Numbered from the stretch's first letter, positions 24,634-33,800 are shown. The stretch is 64,000 bases of DNA from Nonomuraea sp. NBC_00507 (GCF_036013525.1 NZ_CP107853.1:9238001-9302000), one strand, 5' to 3'. The notes: generated by a model not told the origin, from the sequence alone. A program made the numbers and translations.

Positions 24634-25986
24634 TCAGGGGTGGGAGGGCTGGACGAGGAGGCGGGACGGCTTGTAGTGGACGAAGGCGGAGGCGTCGAGC
24701 GACAGGGCGGCGGCCGCGTCGTTCAGTGACTGTGCCGTGGCGGCGGGCCAGTGGCCGGTGCTGACGCGCTGCTCGATGGTCTGGAGTGAGGCGACGTACT
24801 CGGAGGCGGAGAAGTTGCAGTGGCCGACGCGGTGCACGTACGCCTGACGCAGGAGGTGCGGCCGTCCCGCGGAGCGCACGGCGGCGGCGTACTCGTTCTC
24901 CTGTTCGACCGGGACGAGCTGGTCGGAGATGGTGTGGATGGACAGGACCGGGACCTTGAGGCGGCCGGTGGGTTCGGAGGTCTGGGTCATCCAGGCCAGC
25001 GGCCCCGGCTCGACCTGCTTGGCGGCCTTGGCGGTGAGCAGGGTCAGATCATCCTTCAGGTTCAGGCCCGCCTGGCGGTAGAGCGCCTTGATCTGCTTGA
25101 GGTTGGCCGACGAGCGGAGCAGTCGCGAGTGATCCAGGCCCTTGTTCCAGGCGCTGTCGCCGCCGGCGGCGAGGTCGATCCAGTAGCGGGCGCCGAAGGT
25201 GAAGTTGAGGACTCCCGAGGCGAACCACTGGTACTGCTGCAGTTGCTGGGCCGTGTAGTCGTGCGGCGCCGGCGGCGTCGCACCGGACGACCAGGCGGGG
25301 ATGTTGTGCAGCGCCGCGACGAGGGCGATGCGGGCGCGTCCGGCGGGAGTGCCCTGGGCGTTCGTCACGGCTTGGGTGAGCTGGGAGGCGGCGGTGGAGG
25401 CCTCGTCGGGGGTGGTGTAGTTGGTGAGCTTGATGTTCTGGCCGGGCGCGAGCAGTGCCGCCACGGCGTGTCCGGCGTTGAGCTGGTAGTTGTTGAGGTC
25501 CACGCCGCCGGCGACGATGCCGCAGGTGTTGAGCACTCCGTCCACCGCGCCGGTTTCGGCGATCTTGGCGCTGACCAGGCCGCCCATGGACTGGCCGAGC
25601 GCGATGGTGAGGCGGGGACGGCCGATGATCTTCGAGACGGCGTCGAGGGTGTCGATCTGGTCCTGGACGGCGCTGCCCAGGGCCCACCAGGAGCCGGGCG
25701 CGTACGACGAGCCCGCCAGGGCGTAGCCGCGGGCGAGCAGCGCTTCACCCGCCGCGTCGCTGGGCCGGTTCCGCGGCACCAGGGGACCGAACCCGTGGCT
25801 GAACAGAACGAGCCGTCCGTTCCAGTTGGCCGGCACATCCGCGATCCATGTCGAGCCGTCGGGGAGCTTGCCGGTGTAGTGGGCGGGCTCGGCGCCCTGT
25901 TCCTGACCGGCCCGCGCAACGCCGGGGACCAGCGCGACGGTCGCCGTCAGAACGACGGCGGCGACCGCGCGCGACAGGGTCTGCAT
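24634..25986 (-). CDS. Secreted alpha/beta hydrolase
   Basis: A 450-residue exported hydrolase. Signal peptide of about 25 residues (VVLTATVALVPGVARA, probable cleavage after ARA). VLFSHGF supplies the oxyanion segment, GQSMGG the nucleophile elbow with Ser133, and the C-terminal VHRVGHCNFS the likely catalytic His. ATG at 25986 follows AAAGGATCTCCT. The substrate is unknown; the fold suits an esterase or lipase. It stands alone, convergent with the small gene to its left. Confidence 0.85.
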   Translation of the reverse strand: MQTLSRAVAAVVLTATVALVPGVARAGQEQGAEPAHYTGKLPDGSTWIADVPANWNGRLVLFSHGFGPLVPRNRPSDAAGEALLARGYALAGSSYAPGSWWALGSAVQDQIDTLDAVSKIIGRPRLTIALGQSMGGLVSAKIAETGAVDGVLNTCGIVAGGVDLNNYQLNAGHAVAALLAPGQNIKLTNYTTPDEASTAASQLTQAVTNAQGTPAGRARIALVAALHNIPAWSSGATPPAPHDYTAQQLQQYQWFASGVLNFTFGARYWIDLAAGGDSAWNKGLDHSRLLRSSANLKQIKALYRQAGLNLKDDLTLLTAKAAKQVEPGPLAWMTQTSEPTGRLKVPVLSIHTISDQLVPVEQENEYAAAVRSAGRPHLLRQAYVHRVGHCNFSASEYVASLQTIEQRVSTGHWPAATAQSLNDAAAALSLDASAFVHYKPSRLLVQPSHP

Positions 25987-26139
25987 AGGAGATCCTTTCC
26001 GGCCACGAAGCGTGCCCCCGGAGACCTCATGGCTCATGCGAGATCGGGCGTCGCCGAAGTTAGACACTTATGCGACAGGCGTCAATAGTTTGCCGAACTT
26101 TGCCCGAACCTTACACACTGTGATCGCGTTGCAGCGGCC

Positions 26140-26388
26140 CTATGTCTCACTTGCTTCATCCTCGCGCGTCCACCACCAGGTCTGGGCCGGGCGGCTCCAG
26201 GCGGCGTAGAGATCAAGGAGGCGGCGGCGGGCCCGCTCTCCGCTCCACTCGTCCGGCACCAGCGTCGGCGGCAGCCCAGGGTCGGCCAGCAGCATGTGAC
26301 GCCACTCGCGCAGCACCTCGCGGACATCGAAGCGGTAACTGCGGTGCATGTTGGCGGTATGGCCCAGGACGTGGCCGTTCAGCAACAC
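26140..26388 (-). pseudogene. C-terminal relic of a PaaX-family regulator
   Basis: The open frame gives HRSYRFDVREVLREWRHMLL then ADPGLPPTLVPDEWSGERAR, matching the C-terminal domain of PaaX-type phenylacetate-pathway repressors (WR...DPxLP..L.P..W.G..A). The N-terminal winged helix and most of the protein, about 200 residues, are missing. No start signals. A decayed gene end next to other debris at 26.4-26.6 kb. Confidence 0.55.
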
Positions 26389-26468
26389 CTATACGGAACA
26401 CCTCGGCCTGGGCTCTGTCTCGGCCACTGGGTGTTCCGGTTGAGGATCCCCTTACGGAACAGCCGAGG

Positions 26469-26642
26469 GTGACCATCACAACACGCGCCAGAGGAAGGGC
26501 ACTGCAGGCCAAGTCTCGCCACCCGCATCTGGCCGGCCTCGGACGCTACGTCCGCCTTGGCCAGGAGACCTCCGCGCGCCTGACCGCCGATCGCAGGAAT
26601 ACCGGCGAATCCCCCTGTAGCTGGGAGTTCGGCCCTGGCTGA
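26469..26642 (+). pseudogene. Possible recombinase/transposase C-terminal relic
   Basis: The plus frame reads QAKSRHPHLAGLGRYVRLGQ then ETSARLTADR. This resembles the segment around the catalytic Tyr (RYVRLG) in some actinomycete site-specific recombinases. The fragment is short and on the opposite strand to the last 30 codons of the MocR gene, which seem to be run-through sequence. The assignment is tentative. Confidence 0.3.
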
Positions 26643-28021
26643 GCGAAGCAGGCGGCGAAGGTCGCGGTCAGAGCGTCCAAGGCCGAGGTGTAGGCGTGGT
26701 CGGGGGGACGGCCGTAGCCGATGATGACGCCCTGGCGGGTGGAGGGCAGTTCGCTGCGCTCCGACAGGTATCCGAGGGCGAGTCCGTGGGCCTGCGCGGC
26801 GGTTCGGATGTCGGTCTCGGTGGGGCCGTCCGGGGGGAGGAGGGCCAGGGCGTGCAGGCCGGCGGCGATGCCGGTCAGCGCGATCGGAAGGCCTGCGAGG
26901 CGGTGGCGGAGCTGGTCCCGGCGGCGGAGGTAGCGCTGGCGGGAGGTGCGGATGTGGCGGTCGTAGCCGTGGCGGGTGATCAGGTCGGTCAGGGTCAGCT
27001 GGCCGAGGTGCTCGGTGTGGTGGTCGGTGTGCACTCTGGCGTCGGCGACCGGGGCGATCAGGCGGGGCGGCAGGACCATCCAGCCGATCCGCAGCGCCGG
27101 GCCGAGTGTCTTGGACGTTGTGCCCAGATAGGCCACGTGGTTGGGGGCGGCGCCCTGCAGCGCGCCGACAGGCTTGCGGTCGTAGCGGAATTCGGCGTCG
27201 TAGTCGTTCTCGACGATCAGGCCACCGGACGAGCGGGCCCAGTCCAGCAAGGCACGCCGCCGGTCGGGGTGGAGGGTCCGCCCGGTCGGGTACTGGTGGG
27301 CCGGGGTGACCTCCACCGCGTCCGCGCCGAGGCCGCCGAGGAGGTCGGTACGGGCGCCGAGATCGTCGACCGGTAGCGGGATCACCCGTGCGCCGGTGCG
27401 GCGAACTGCCTCGCGGTGCATCGGGACACCTGGGTCCTCCATCGCGAACGTCCCGCCGATGACCGCGGCGAGCAGCGTCAGTCCCTGCAGGTACCCGTTG
27501 GTGATCAAGATCGAGTCTGGGTGGGCCGACACGCCGCGGGCCCGTCCCAGGTATCCGGCCAGTGCGGCCCGCAGCTCCGGGCGGCCCCGCGGATCGCCGT
27601 AGCCGAAGGCGGCGGCCGGAGCCGATCCCAGGGCGCGCCGCGATGACTCGAGCCACGTCGCCACCGGGAACGCCGATGCGTCCGCGCTCCCTGGACGCAG
27701 ATCGTGCCGCGGCTGCTCGGTCGCCGGCGTGGCGGAGGGCACCGGCGCGACCTGCGGTTGCAGCGCCACCACGGTGCCCGAACCCTGCCGTGCGGCCAGG
27801 TATCCTTCGGCGATCAGCTGGTCGTAGGCCGCCCGCACTGTGCCCCGCGCCAGCCCCAGATCCTCCGCGAGCCTGCGGGTCGCCGGCAGCCGTGTTCCGG
27901 TCGCCAGGCGCCCCGACCGCACTGCCTCCCGCAGCGCCCGCTCCAGCCCTGTCCGCCGCCCCTCGGCGACGTCCAGTTCCAGATGCAGATCCATCCCCGG
28001 ATTGGGCCACTCATCCGCCAT
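26546..28021 (-). CDS. MocR/PdxR-type GntR regulator with aminotransferase domain
   Basis: A 491-residue regulator. Residues about 20-85 are a GntR winged helix (TRRLAEDLGLARGTVRAAYD). Residues about 115-460 are a fold-type-I aminotransferase domain with the PLP-binding Lys in TSKTLGPALRIGW and the NDYDAEFRYD segment. Such proteins sense PLP, GABA or related amines. ATG 28021 has no clear ribosome site; an internal ATG at 27994 after CCGGGG is a plausible alternative. The last 30 residues look unlike the family and read into debris, so the natural stop was probably lost. Divergent from an MFS-HAD operon it likely controls. Confidence 0.85.
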   Translation of the reverse strand: MADEWPNPGMDLHLELDVAEGRRTGLERALREAVRSGRLATGTRLPATRRLAEDLGLARGTVRAAYDQLIAEGYLAARQGSGTVVALQPQVAPVPSATPATEQPRHDLRPGSADASAFPVATWLESSRRALGSAPAAAFGYGDPRGRPELRAALAGYLGRARGVSAHPDSILITNGYLQGLTLLAAVIGGTFAMEDPGVPMHREAVRRTGARVIPLPVDDLGARTDLLGGLGADAVEVTPAHQYPTGRTLHPDRRRALLDWARSSGGLIVENDYDAEFRYDRKPVGALQGAAPNHVAYLGTTSKTLGPALRIGWMVLPPRLIAPVADARVHTDHHTEHLGQLTLTDLITRHGYDRHIRTSRQRYLRRRDQLRHRLAGLPIALTGIAAGLHALALLPPDGPTETDIRTAAQAHGLALGYLSERSELPSTRQGVIIGYGRPPDHAYTSALDALTATFAACFAQPGPNSQLQGDSPVFLRSAVRRAEVSWPRRT

Positions 28022-28069
28022 AAAATTGGATCTTACCAGCGGCCCAATCGTGTCCTTAGGGTCGTCCGG

Positions 28070-29242
28070 GTGACCACGGTTCGACCTCCGCGGGCCGTCT
28101 CCCGCAAGACCGTCCGGCTACTCGCGACGGCCTATGGGCTGACGATCGCGAACCTCTACTACTGCCAGCCCTTACTGCCGGAGATAACCCGATCCCTCGG
28201 CCCGCACGCCGCGGACCACTTGGTCGCCGTCGGCCAGCTCGGCTACGCCCTCGCCCTGATCATCATCGTCCCACTCGGTGACATCGTCCCCCGGCGTCCC
28301 TTCTTGGCGGTCCTGCTCTGCTTCGACGCCGTGGCCGTGGCCCTGACCGCCACCGCCCCCACCGCCGGCCTCCTCCTGGCAGCCGGGGCACTCATCGGGC
28401 TCACCGCTGCCGCCGTCGTCAACACCCTCATCCCCTACGCCGCCGCCCTGGCCGCACCCGACGAACGCGGACGCGCCATAGCGACGATGCTCACCGGTGG
28501 CCTCACCGGCGTTCTGCTGTCCCGTACGGTCGCGGGTCTGGTCTCGCAGGTCGCCGGCTGGAGGGCCCTGTTCGCGGGGGCGGCGGTCGTCACCCTGCTC
28601 CTGGCTGTCGTCCTCACCCGCGTCATGCCGCCCGCCCCGCCCGACCTGGCTCTCCCTTACCAGGCCCAGCTACGCGCCACCGTCCGGCTGGCGGCCACCC
28701 ACCGTCTGCTGCGACGGCGCTCCTTCATCGGGGCCTGTTCCTTCGCCGCCTTCGGCGTGTTCTGGTCGACCGTCGCCCTCCTCCTCACCGAACCTCCCTA
28801 CGAGTACGGCCCTGCCCAGATCGGATTGCTGGCCCTGGCCGGCGCCGCCGGAGCAGTCGTAGCCCGCCCTCTCGGCCGCACCGCCGACCGAGCGGACCGC
28901 GTCCGGCTCACCAGGGCGACGCTGGCCCTCGGCGCCGTGTCCTTCGCCGCCCTGTGGGCCGGCGGACACCACGTCGCCTGGCTCCTCATCGGGCTCCTGG
29001 CCATGGACACCGCCATCAACGCCGTCCACCTGCTCAACATGAGCGTCGTCTACGGCATCGACGACGCCCGCGCCCGCCTCGCCTCGGTCTACATGACCGT
29101 CTACACCCTCGGCGGCGTCGCCGGCGCGGCCGTCGGCCCCTCTGTCTACGCGGTCGGCGGCTGGAGCGCGACCTGCCTCCTCGGCGCCGCATTCCTCGCG
29201 ATCGCCCTCGTCCTGACGTTCACCCGAACGGAGAACCCATGA
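28070..29242 (+). CDS. MFS transporter (drug/metabolite efflux type)
   Basis: A 390-residue major facilitator protein with twelve predicted membrane helices. ATAYGLTIANLYYCQPLLPE and GYALALIIIVPLGDIVPRR are typical of the small-exporter branch, with the motif-A equivalent after helix 2. GTG at 28070 starts soon after the divergent promoter. It is homologous to the MFS gene at 34122-35423. The stop overlaps the following HAD gene start by 4 bases (ATGA). Confidence 0.87.
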   Translation: MTTVRPPRAVSRKTVRLLATAYGLTIANLYYCQPLLPEITRSLGPHAADHLVAVGQLGYALALIIIVPLGDIVPRRPFLAVLLCFDAVAVALTATAPTAGLLLAAGALIGLTAAAVVNTLIPYAAALAAPDERGRAIATMLTGGLTGVLLSRTVAGLVSQVAGWRALFAGAAVVTLLLAVVLTRVMPPAPPDLALPYQAQLRATVRLAATHRLLRRRSFIGACSFAAFGVFWSTVALLLTEPPYEYGPAQIGLLALAGAAGAVVARPLGRTADRADRVRLTRATLALGAVSFAALWAGGHHVAWLLIGLLAMDTAINAVHLLNMSVVYGIDDARARLASVYMTVYTLGGVAGAAVGPSVYAVGGWSATCLLGAAFLAIALVLTFTRTENP

Positions 29243-29895
29243 AACCCCAGCTGGTCATCTTCGACAACGACGGCGTCCTCGTCGACAGCGAACCCACCGC
29301 ACACCGTGTGCTGTCCGAATACCTGACGGAACTGGGCTTCCCCTTCACTCTGGAGGAGTCCTACCGGTACTTCCTCGGCAACGCCGCCCGCAACATCCAC
29401 ACGGTCGTCGCCGACCGATACGGCGGCACGCTCCCCGCCGACTTCACCGCACGCTGCCACGAGCGGGTCTTCACCGCCTTCAAGCAAGGGTTGGACGCCG
29501 TCCAGGGCGCTTCCACCGTTCTGACCGAACTGCGGCGCCGTGGCATCCCCTACTGCCTGGCGTCCTCCTCCGACCATGCCTGGATCGACCTCACCCTTGA
29601 CCGGACGGGCCTGCGCCCCCTGCTGCCGCCCGGGGTGGTCTTCAGCGCCCAGGACGTCGGCGGCGTCGGCAAACCCGCCCCCGACCTTTTCCTCCATGCC
29701 GCCGCCGCGTTCGGCACCGACCCGCGCGACTGCCTGGTCGTCGAGGACAGCCCCAACGGCGTCCGCGCCGCGAAAGCCGCTGGCATGCCCGTCGTCGGCT
29801 ACACCGCCCTGACCCCTGCGAGCAGGCTCACCGGAGCCACATCCCTTATCACGCACCTGACTGGGATCCTCGACCACCTCGACCACGACCGTTGA
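29239..29895 (+). CDS. HAD-superfamily phosphatase (beta-phosphoglucomutase-like)
   Basis: A 218-residue HAD hydrolase, subfamily IA. The motifs are FDNDGVLVDSEP (motif I, with Asn between the Asps as in some members), LASSSDHAW (II), KPAPDLFLHAAAAFG (III) and VVEDSPNGVRAA (IV). The helical cap lies between residues about 15 and 90. Translationally coupled to the MFS gene, so the two may export and dephosphorylate a related metabolite. Substrate unknown. Confidence 0.88.
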   Translation: MKPQLVIFDNDGVLVDSEPTAHRVLSEYLTELGFPFTLEESYRYFLGNAARNIHTVVADRYGGTLPADFTARCHERVFTAFKQGLDAVQGASTVLTELRRRGIPYCLASSSDHAWIDLTLDRTGLRPLLPPGVVFSAQDVGGVGKPAPDLFLHAAAAFGTDPRDCLVVEDSPNGVRAAKAAGMPVVGYTALTPASRLTGATSLITHLTGILDHLDHDR

Positions 29896-30092
29896 ACCGA
29901 GGCCACAGACATCCACACCAGTCAGCAACTGAACACCCCCGCTGAGCCTCGAGGGAGCTATCTGGCGGCTTTCCCCGTCTACCGCGGCGATCCCGAGATC
30001 GAGACGCGACTCCATATCGAGCATGACCCCGACGCGATCCGAAAGGAAGATCGCGATACCTGCCTTCTGGCGTCAGGGACAGGCACCACGAC

Positions 30093-30836
30093 ATGATCAC
30101 CCCTATGGCAGATGTGATTTTCTTCGATCTGGACGGCACCCTGGTCGATCATCGAAGCGCCGTCTTGGAAACGATCGACCAGATCGTCCAGGCCGCGCCG
30201 AACGCGACGGCTCCACCGGAGGAACTGGTGACGTTGTGGTGGACGCTGGAGGCGCGCCACATGCGGGAATACCTGGCCGGTCGGTGCTCCTTCGCTGAGC
30301 ACCACAGGCGCAGGCTCCGTTCCTTCCTGCCGATGCTCGGCGAGCCGGTTCCGGAAAGTCCCGGCCTTCTGGACGCCTGGATCGCCGAGCGCTACCTCAC
30401 CGTGTTCGAGGAGTCCTGGCGATGCTATCCCGATGTCCAGCCATGCCTCGAAACCCTGAAACGGCTTCCCCGAGCACCGCGTCTGGCCGTTCTCACCAAC
30501 GGGGACCCCGAGCAGCAGCGCGCCAAGCTCGCCCGCTTCGGCCTCCTCGAATACTTCGAAGCCGTCCTGACCCCGACCGAGCTCGGTACGGCCAAGCCCG
30601 CCGCCTACGCCAACGCCTGCCGGTGGATGCGGACGGACCCCGCGCAGGCGGTCAACGTGGGCGACATGTTGGAAAGCGACGTGAACGCCGCCGCCCTCGC
30701 CGGGCTCACCGGCATCTGGCTGGACCGCGGCATCGACTTCATCACCGGTGGACCATCGCCGACGGCAGACGAGACAGTGCTCCGCATCGAACGGCTCACC
30801 GACCTCCCCGACCACCTATCACGCACGAACGCCTGA
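30093..30836 (+). CDS. HAD-superfamily hydrolase (YjjG/haloacid dehalogenase-like)
   Basis: A 247-residue HAD hydrolase. FFDLDGTLVDHRS is motif I, AVLTNGDPEQQRAKL motif II, and the KPAAYANACRWM and VNVGDMLESDVNAAALAG segments are motifs III and IV. The cap domain is helical. The start may be ATG 30093 or 30105; neither has a strong ribosome site. A 197-base gap separates it from the preceding HAD gene and holds nothing recognisable. It is only distantly similar to that gene, so this is not a recent duplication. Confidence 0.87.
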   Translation: MITPMADVIFFDLDGTLVDHRSAVLETIDQIVQAAPNATAPPEELVTLWWTLEARHMREYLAGRCSFAEHHRRRLRSFLPMLGEPVPESPGLLDAWIAERYLTVFEESWRCYPDVQPCLETLKRLPRAPRLAVLTNGDPEQQRAKLARFGLLEYFEAVLTPTELGTAKPAAYANACRWMRTDPAQAVNVGDMLESDVNAAALAGLTGIWLDRGIDFITGGPSPTADETVLRIERLTDLPDHLSRTNA

Positions 30837-30906
30837 CCAGCTCTCACGGCCGTCGTAAGTGAGCGACCCGGGTCAACGCCCTCCCCGGATGCACGCATCA
30901 GCTGGT

Positions 30907-31259
30907 TCAAGAATCATGGCCAGGTTCACCCCATTCTGCGGGGACCGTCCGGGCGATCAGGCAGATGTGCTCGCGCACCTGCTCACTGATCACCCGTGGA
31001 CGGCCCCCGCTCCATTTTGGGTCCAAAGCGTCGAACCCCCGCTCGTTGAAGGCATGGATGACATCGCGCACGTAGCCCTCGCTGACCTGCATCAACGAGG
31101 TGATGTCCGGCACGCTCTGGCCTGGCCGGACATCATCACCACGATCGCCCGGCGCAGCTTGACCGGATCCTTGGCCGAACGGGTGATGCGCTGCAGTTTG
31201 CGCCCCTCCTCCATCGACAAACGCCGGATGAATACCTCCGGTCGACGAGCCACGACCAC
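30907..31259 (-). pseudogene. IS630-family transposase N-terminal relic, frameshifted
   Basis: From GTG 31259 one frame reads VVVARRPEVFIRRLSMEEGR and RAIVVMMSGQ, the standard IS630-type N-terminus. Near 31120 the frame shifts and continues SVPDITSLMQVSEGYVRDVI, HAFNERGFDALDP and KWSGGRPRVISEQVREHICL. It then ends before the DDE catalytic domain. The HTH pair is intact but catalysis is absent. No terminal repeats could be paired with confidence. Confidence 0.7.
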
Positions 31260-31562
31260 CTCCCACGGGGTTGCAGAGGCAGCCAGCCTGGCGGGTTCAC
31301 CGGCCGGGATTAATTACGGGTCAACGTTCAGAGACGGGCCACTAGAGCGTGTCCCATGATCGCGTGATGGCGGTGGGCAGGAGATCCCCTCCAGCAAGGT
31401 CACCGACTTCGCCGGGGAGGCGGCCGCGGCCGGTGCCGCCGTGTTGCGCAATTACGGGGGCGGAAGCCGTAGCCGCACGGTCGGGCTAACACCGAGGAAA
31501 CGCGTCCTGCCCTAGAACTGTGGCTCGACATCTGATTATTCGGATCTACAGAGGGAGACTTC

Positions 31563-32699
31563 ATGATTTCGCGTCGAGCGGCAGTGGCTCGCGTCGCCTC
31601 GGTGGCGTGCGCGGCGCTGGCTCTGAGCGTGGCCGCGCCCGCCACCGCCTCGGCATCTCCCGGCCCTGTCAAGATCGGGGATGTGCAGAAGGCTATGGAA
31701 GCCTTGGTGGAGACGGGCCATGTGGTGGGCGCCATCGGCGAGGTGTATGTGGACGGCAAGCGGGTCGGGAAAGGATCGGCCGGGTCCCGCTTGATCGACG
31801 GCAAGGGCGGCCCGATCCCGTCTACCGCCCGCTACCGGATCGGCTCGCAGACCAAGGGCATGACCGCCACCGTGGCCCTGCAATTGGTCAAGGAGGGCAA
31901 GTTGAACCTGGATGACAAACTCAGCGCGGTCCTGCCGGAGGTGGCGGAGAAGGACCTGGTGGAGCGGGCCGACGAGATCACGGTACGCAACCTGATCCAG
32001 CTGACCTCGGGCATCCCTGACTTTATCGGCGCGGACGTGGATCCCCTGAACCCCACGGTCAACTACCGCCCGACAGACCTGCTGGCGGCCTCGCGCAAGA
32101 AGCCTCGGCCCGTGGAGATCGGGACCTTCAACTACTCCAACACTAACTACATCCTGCTCGGCATGATCATCGAGAAATTGGCAGGGAGGTCCCTGGCGGC
32201 CGAATTCAACCGCAGGCTCTTCGCTCCGCTCGGAATGCGTGACACCTACCTGCCCGTGAAGGCTTCGGTGGGCATCAAGGGCCCGCACGGGCACGGCTAC
32301 GCCCCGGACGAGACGGGCAAGCTGCGCGATGTCGACAGGCTCAACGTCACCACCCTGCTGGGCGCCGGCGGAGTGGTCTCCACCGCGCGCGACATGAGCG
32401 TCTTCCAGCGCGCCTTCCGCCAGGGCAGGCTCCTGCCGGAGTCACTGCGCAAAGTGATCACCGATCTGGCGCCTGGCCAGCCGCCGCTGCCTTCGGGCGG
32501 CCCGTGCGCCGGCAACCCCGAGTTCGCCCCAGGGGGCGGGGGCAGCGCCCCCGGCTTCACCGCCGCGACCTACACCTCCTCGGACGGCCGCCTGCAGTTC
32601 GCCGTGTCCGTGACGGTGGCCATGGACGATGCCGAGCGCATGACCACGCCGCAACGCATCACCAACGCTCTCAAATCGGTGTTCTGCCCGGCGACATAA
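31563..32699 (+). CDS. Secreted serine hydrolase, beta-lactamase / DD-peptidase fold
   Basis: A 378-residue exported protein with a signal peptide (VASVACAALALSVAAPATAS). Catalytic S-x-x-K is Ser95-Gln-Thr-Lys98 and Y-x-N is Tyr191-Ser-Asn193. The third motif, usually HxG, reads GGGGSAPG near residue 325, as in class C-like esterases and DD-peptidases. The start ATG follows GAGGGAGACTTC. Probably a DD-carboxypeptidase or esterase rather than a drug-resistance enzyme. Relics of two insertion sequences flank it. Confidence 0.9.
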   Translation: MISRRAAVARVASVACAALALSVAAPATASASPGPVKIGDVQKAMEALVETGHVVGAIGEVYVDGKRVGKGSAGSRLIDGKGGPIPSTARYRIGSQTKGMTATVALQLVKEGKLNLDDKLSAVLPEVAEKDLVERADEITVRNLIQLTSGIPDFIGADVDPLNPTVNYRPTDLLAASRKKPRPVEIGTFNYSNTNYILLGMIIEKLAGRSLAAEFNRRLFAPLGMRDTYLPVKASVGIKGPHGHGYAPDETGKLRDVDRLNVTTLLGAGGVVSTARDMSVFQRAFRQGRLLPESLRKVITDLAPGQPPLPSGGPCAGNPEFAPGGGGSAPGFTAATYTSSDGRLQFAVSVTVAMDDAERMTTPQRITNALKSVFCPAT

Positions 32700-32713
32700 A
32701 GCGTGTCCTGTTA

Positions 32714-32785
32714 TCACGTGACGGGGTGCCGGAGCCAGATGCGGATCGAGGCGACGTCGAGGGTGCCCTGGTAGATCGGGATCAT
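32714..32785 (-). pseudogene. Probable IS5-type transposase C-terminal relic
   Basis: The minus frame ends IPIYQGTLDVASIRIWLRHP then VT and stop, an ending I associate with IS5-type transposases. Only the last two dozen codons remain. Next to it, AGCGTGTCC (from 32700) resembles an IS end and recurs as AGCGTGTCCC near 31347. Assigned from memory of such endings. Confidence 0.35.
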
Positions 32786-32803
32786 CCGTGGAATCGGTGG
32801 CCC

Positions 32804-33508
32804 TCAATTGAGGGCATCACCAGACGATGGCTCAAGGAGTCCAGAACTGCCGGCCTTCTTGATCCATCGACCCCAGCGGGGACTGCGAGAGAATTGCACC
32901 GCAATCGCCTTGCCCGATGACAACCGACCATCCGGACCACAGTTCTCCTGCGCCCACCGCCATGCCACCTGATGTAGGTGCCGAGCCTGTTCTCGCGCCA
33001 CTTTCGGCTGAGCGTCATCGCCGCCCCCAACGCTCTGTGACTGGTGGTCTTGCCGCGTGCCTTCCTCGCCCCGCCCGCGTGCCCATTGGCCCTGCCGGAT
33101 CTGCCCCATGAGCATTTCGTACGCGCCGATGAGCGCCAGGCTGAGCCACCCGGCGATCAGCCGAGCGATCATCGTCGGCTCCGCCACCGCCACGTTCGCT
33201 CCCCGGCTGGCCAAACTGCTGACGATCAGCAACGACCAAGCCAGCAGCCCACCGCGTGCGCCGTAGCGGCTAGCCCGCAACAGCGACATCGAGGCCGCCA
33301 CGATCGTGCCGTCCACCGCCAGCGGGATGAGCGCAGCCGCCAGCTCATCCTCACCATGCGCCAAAGCCAACTCGCGCATATGCCGAAACGACACCACAGC
33401 CGCAATCGCAGCGAGCACAACGACGGCCGCCGTGGTCGTCCCACGAATCCACCGATCCGACGGTATCGAGTCCGACGTCGGCGCATCGATCACTTCTTCC
33501 GATGGCAC
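32804..33508 (-). CDS. DUF2637 membrane protein of actinomycete integrative elements
   Basis: A protein of about 234 residues with four membrane segments in the N-terminal half (GTTTAAVVVLAAIAAVVSFR, LIPLAVDGTIVAASMSLLRA, GGLLAWSLLIVSSLASRGAN, LIAGWLSLALIGAYEMLMGQ). A charged cytoplasmic tail ends in an IRQ...KAGSSGLLEPSSG segment. DUF2637 proteins occur mainly on actinomycete plasmids and integrative conjugative elements, often near Rep or transfer genes; function unknown. GTG 33508 is the best start; the frame reaches TTG 33562. The gene abuts an unrelated aminotransferase relic at about 33.5 kb, an element/chromosome junction. Confidence 0.7.
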   Translation of the reverse strand: MPSEEVIDAPTSDSIPSDRWIRGTTTAAVVVLAAIAAVVSFRHMRELALAHGEDELAAALIPLAVDGTIVAASMSLLRASRYGARGGLLAWSLLIVSSLASRGANVAVAEPTMIARLIAGWLSLALIGAYEMLMGQIRQGQWARGRGEEGTRQDHQSQSVGGGDDAQPKVAREQARHLHQVAWRWAQENCGPDGRLSSGKAIAVQFSRSPRWGRWIKKAGSSGLLEPSSGDALN

Positions 33509-33570
33509 CGTACGGCCTGACCCCGACTCGGAAAGACCAGCAAGGTCTCCTGCAGCAGCCAAACGCTCGG

Positions 33571-33747
33571 CACCAGTCCGGCATCGTCATCGCCCGTTCG
33601 CCCGTCGAACCGGGAGACGTTCTCCACGAGCGCCTGCTGAAAGAAGGAGTGCGCTGCTCCCTGCGGGGCGGTGGCGTACGGCTATCACCGCACTACTTCA
33701 TCAAGGGCGACGACATCAGCCACGCCATCTCCGTCATGGCCCGCTGA
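33571..33747 (+). pseudogene. C-terminal relic of a class V aminotransferase
   Basis: The frame reads HQSGIVIARSPVEPGDVLHE then RLLKEGVRCSLRGGGVRLSP and HYFIKGDDISHAISVMA. This is the C-terminal domain of cysteine-desulfurase/kynureninase-like PLP enzymes (SGIV..., V.VS.R.G..R.SPH.Y). The first roughly 300 residues, including the PLP-binding Lys, are missing; the DUF2637 gene occupies that side. It precedes the RidA-like gene by 53 bases, so the two probably formed an operon for PLP-enzyme chemistry before truncation. Confidence 0.6.
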
Positions 33748-33800
33748 GCCTTCCGCCCACCCAAGCCAAAAGCGATCAATCACTGACAAGGAGACGTCGG

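Noticed and set aside
30023..30298. Plus-strand 91-codon frame overlapping the second HAD gene
   Set aside because: Out-of-frame shadow; the HAD motifs lie in the frame starting 30093.
31385..31515. Plus-strand frame with SSKVTDFAGEAAAAGAAVLR
   Set aside because: Ala-rich and short, without start or family match; probably eroded or non-coding.
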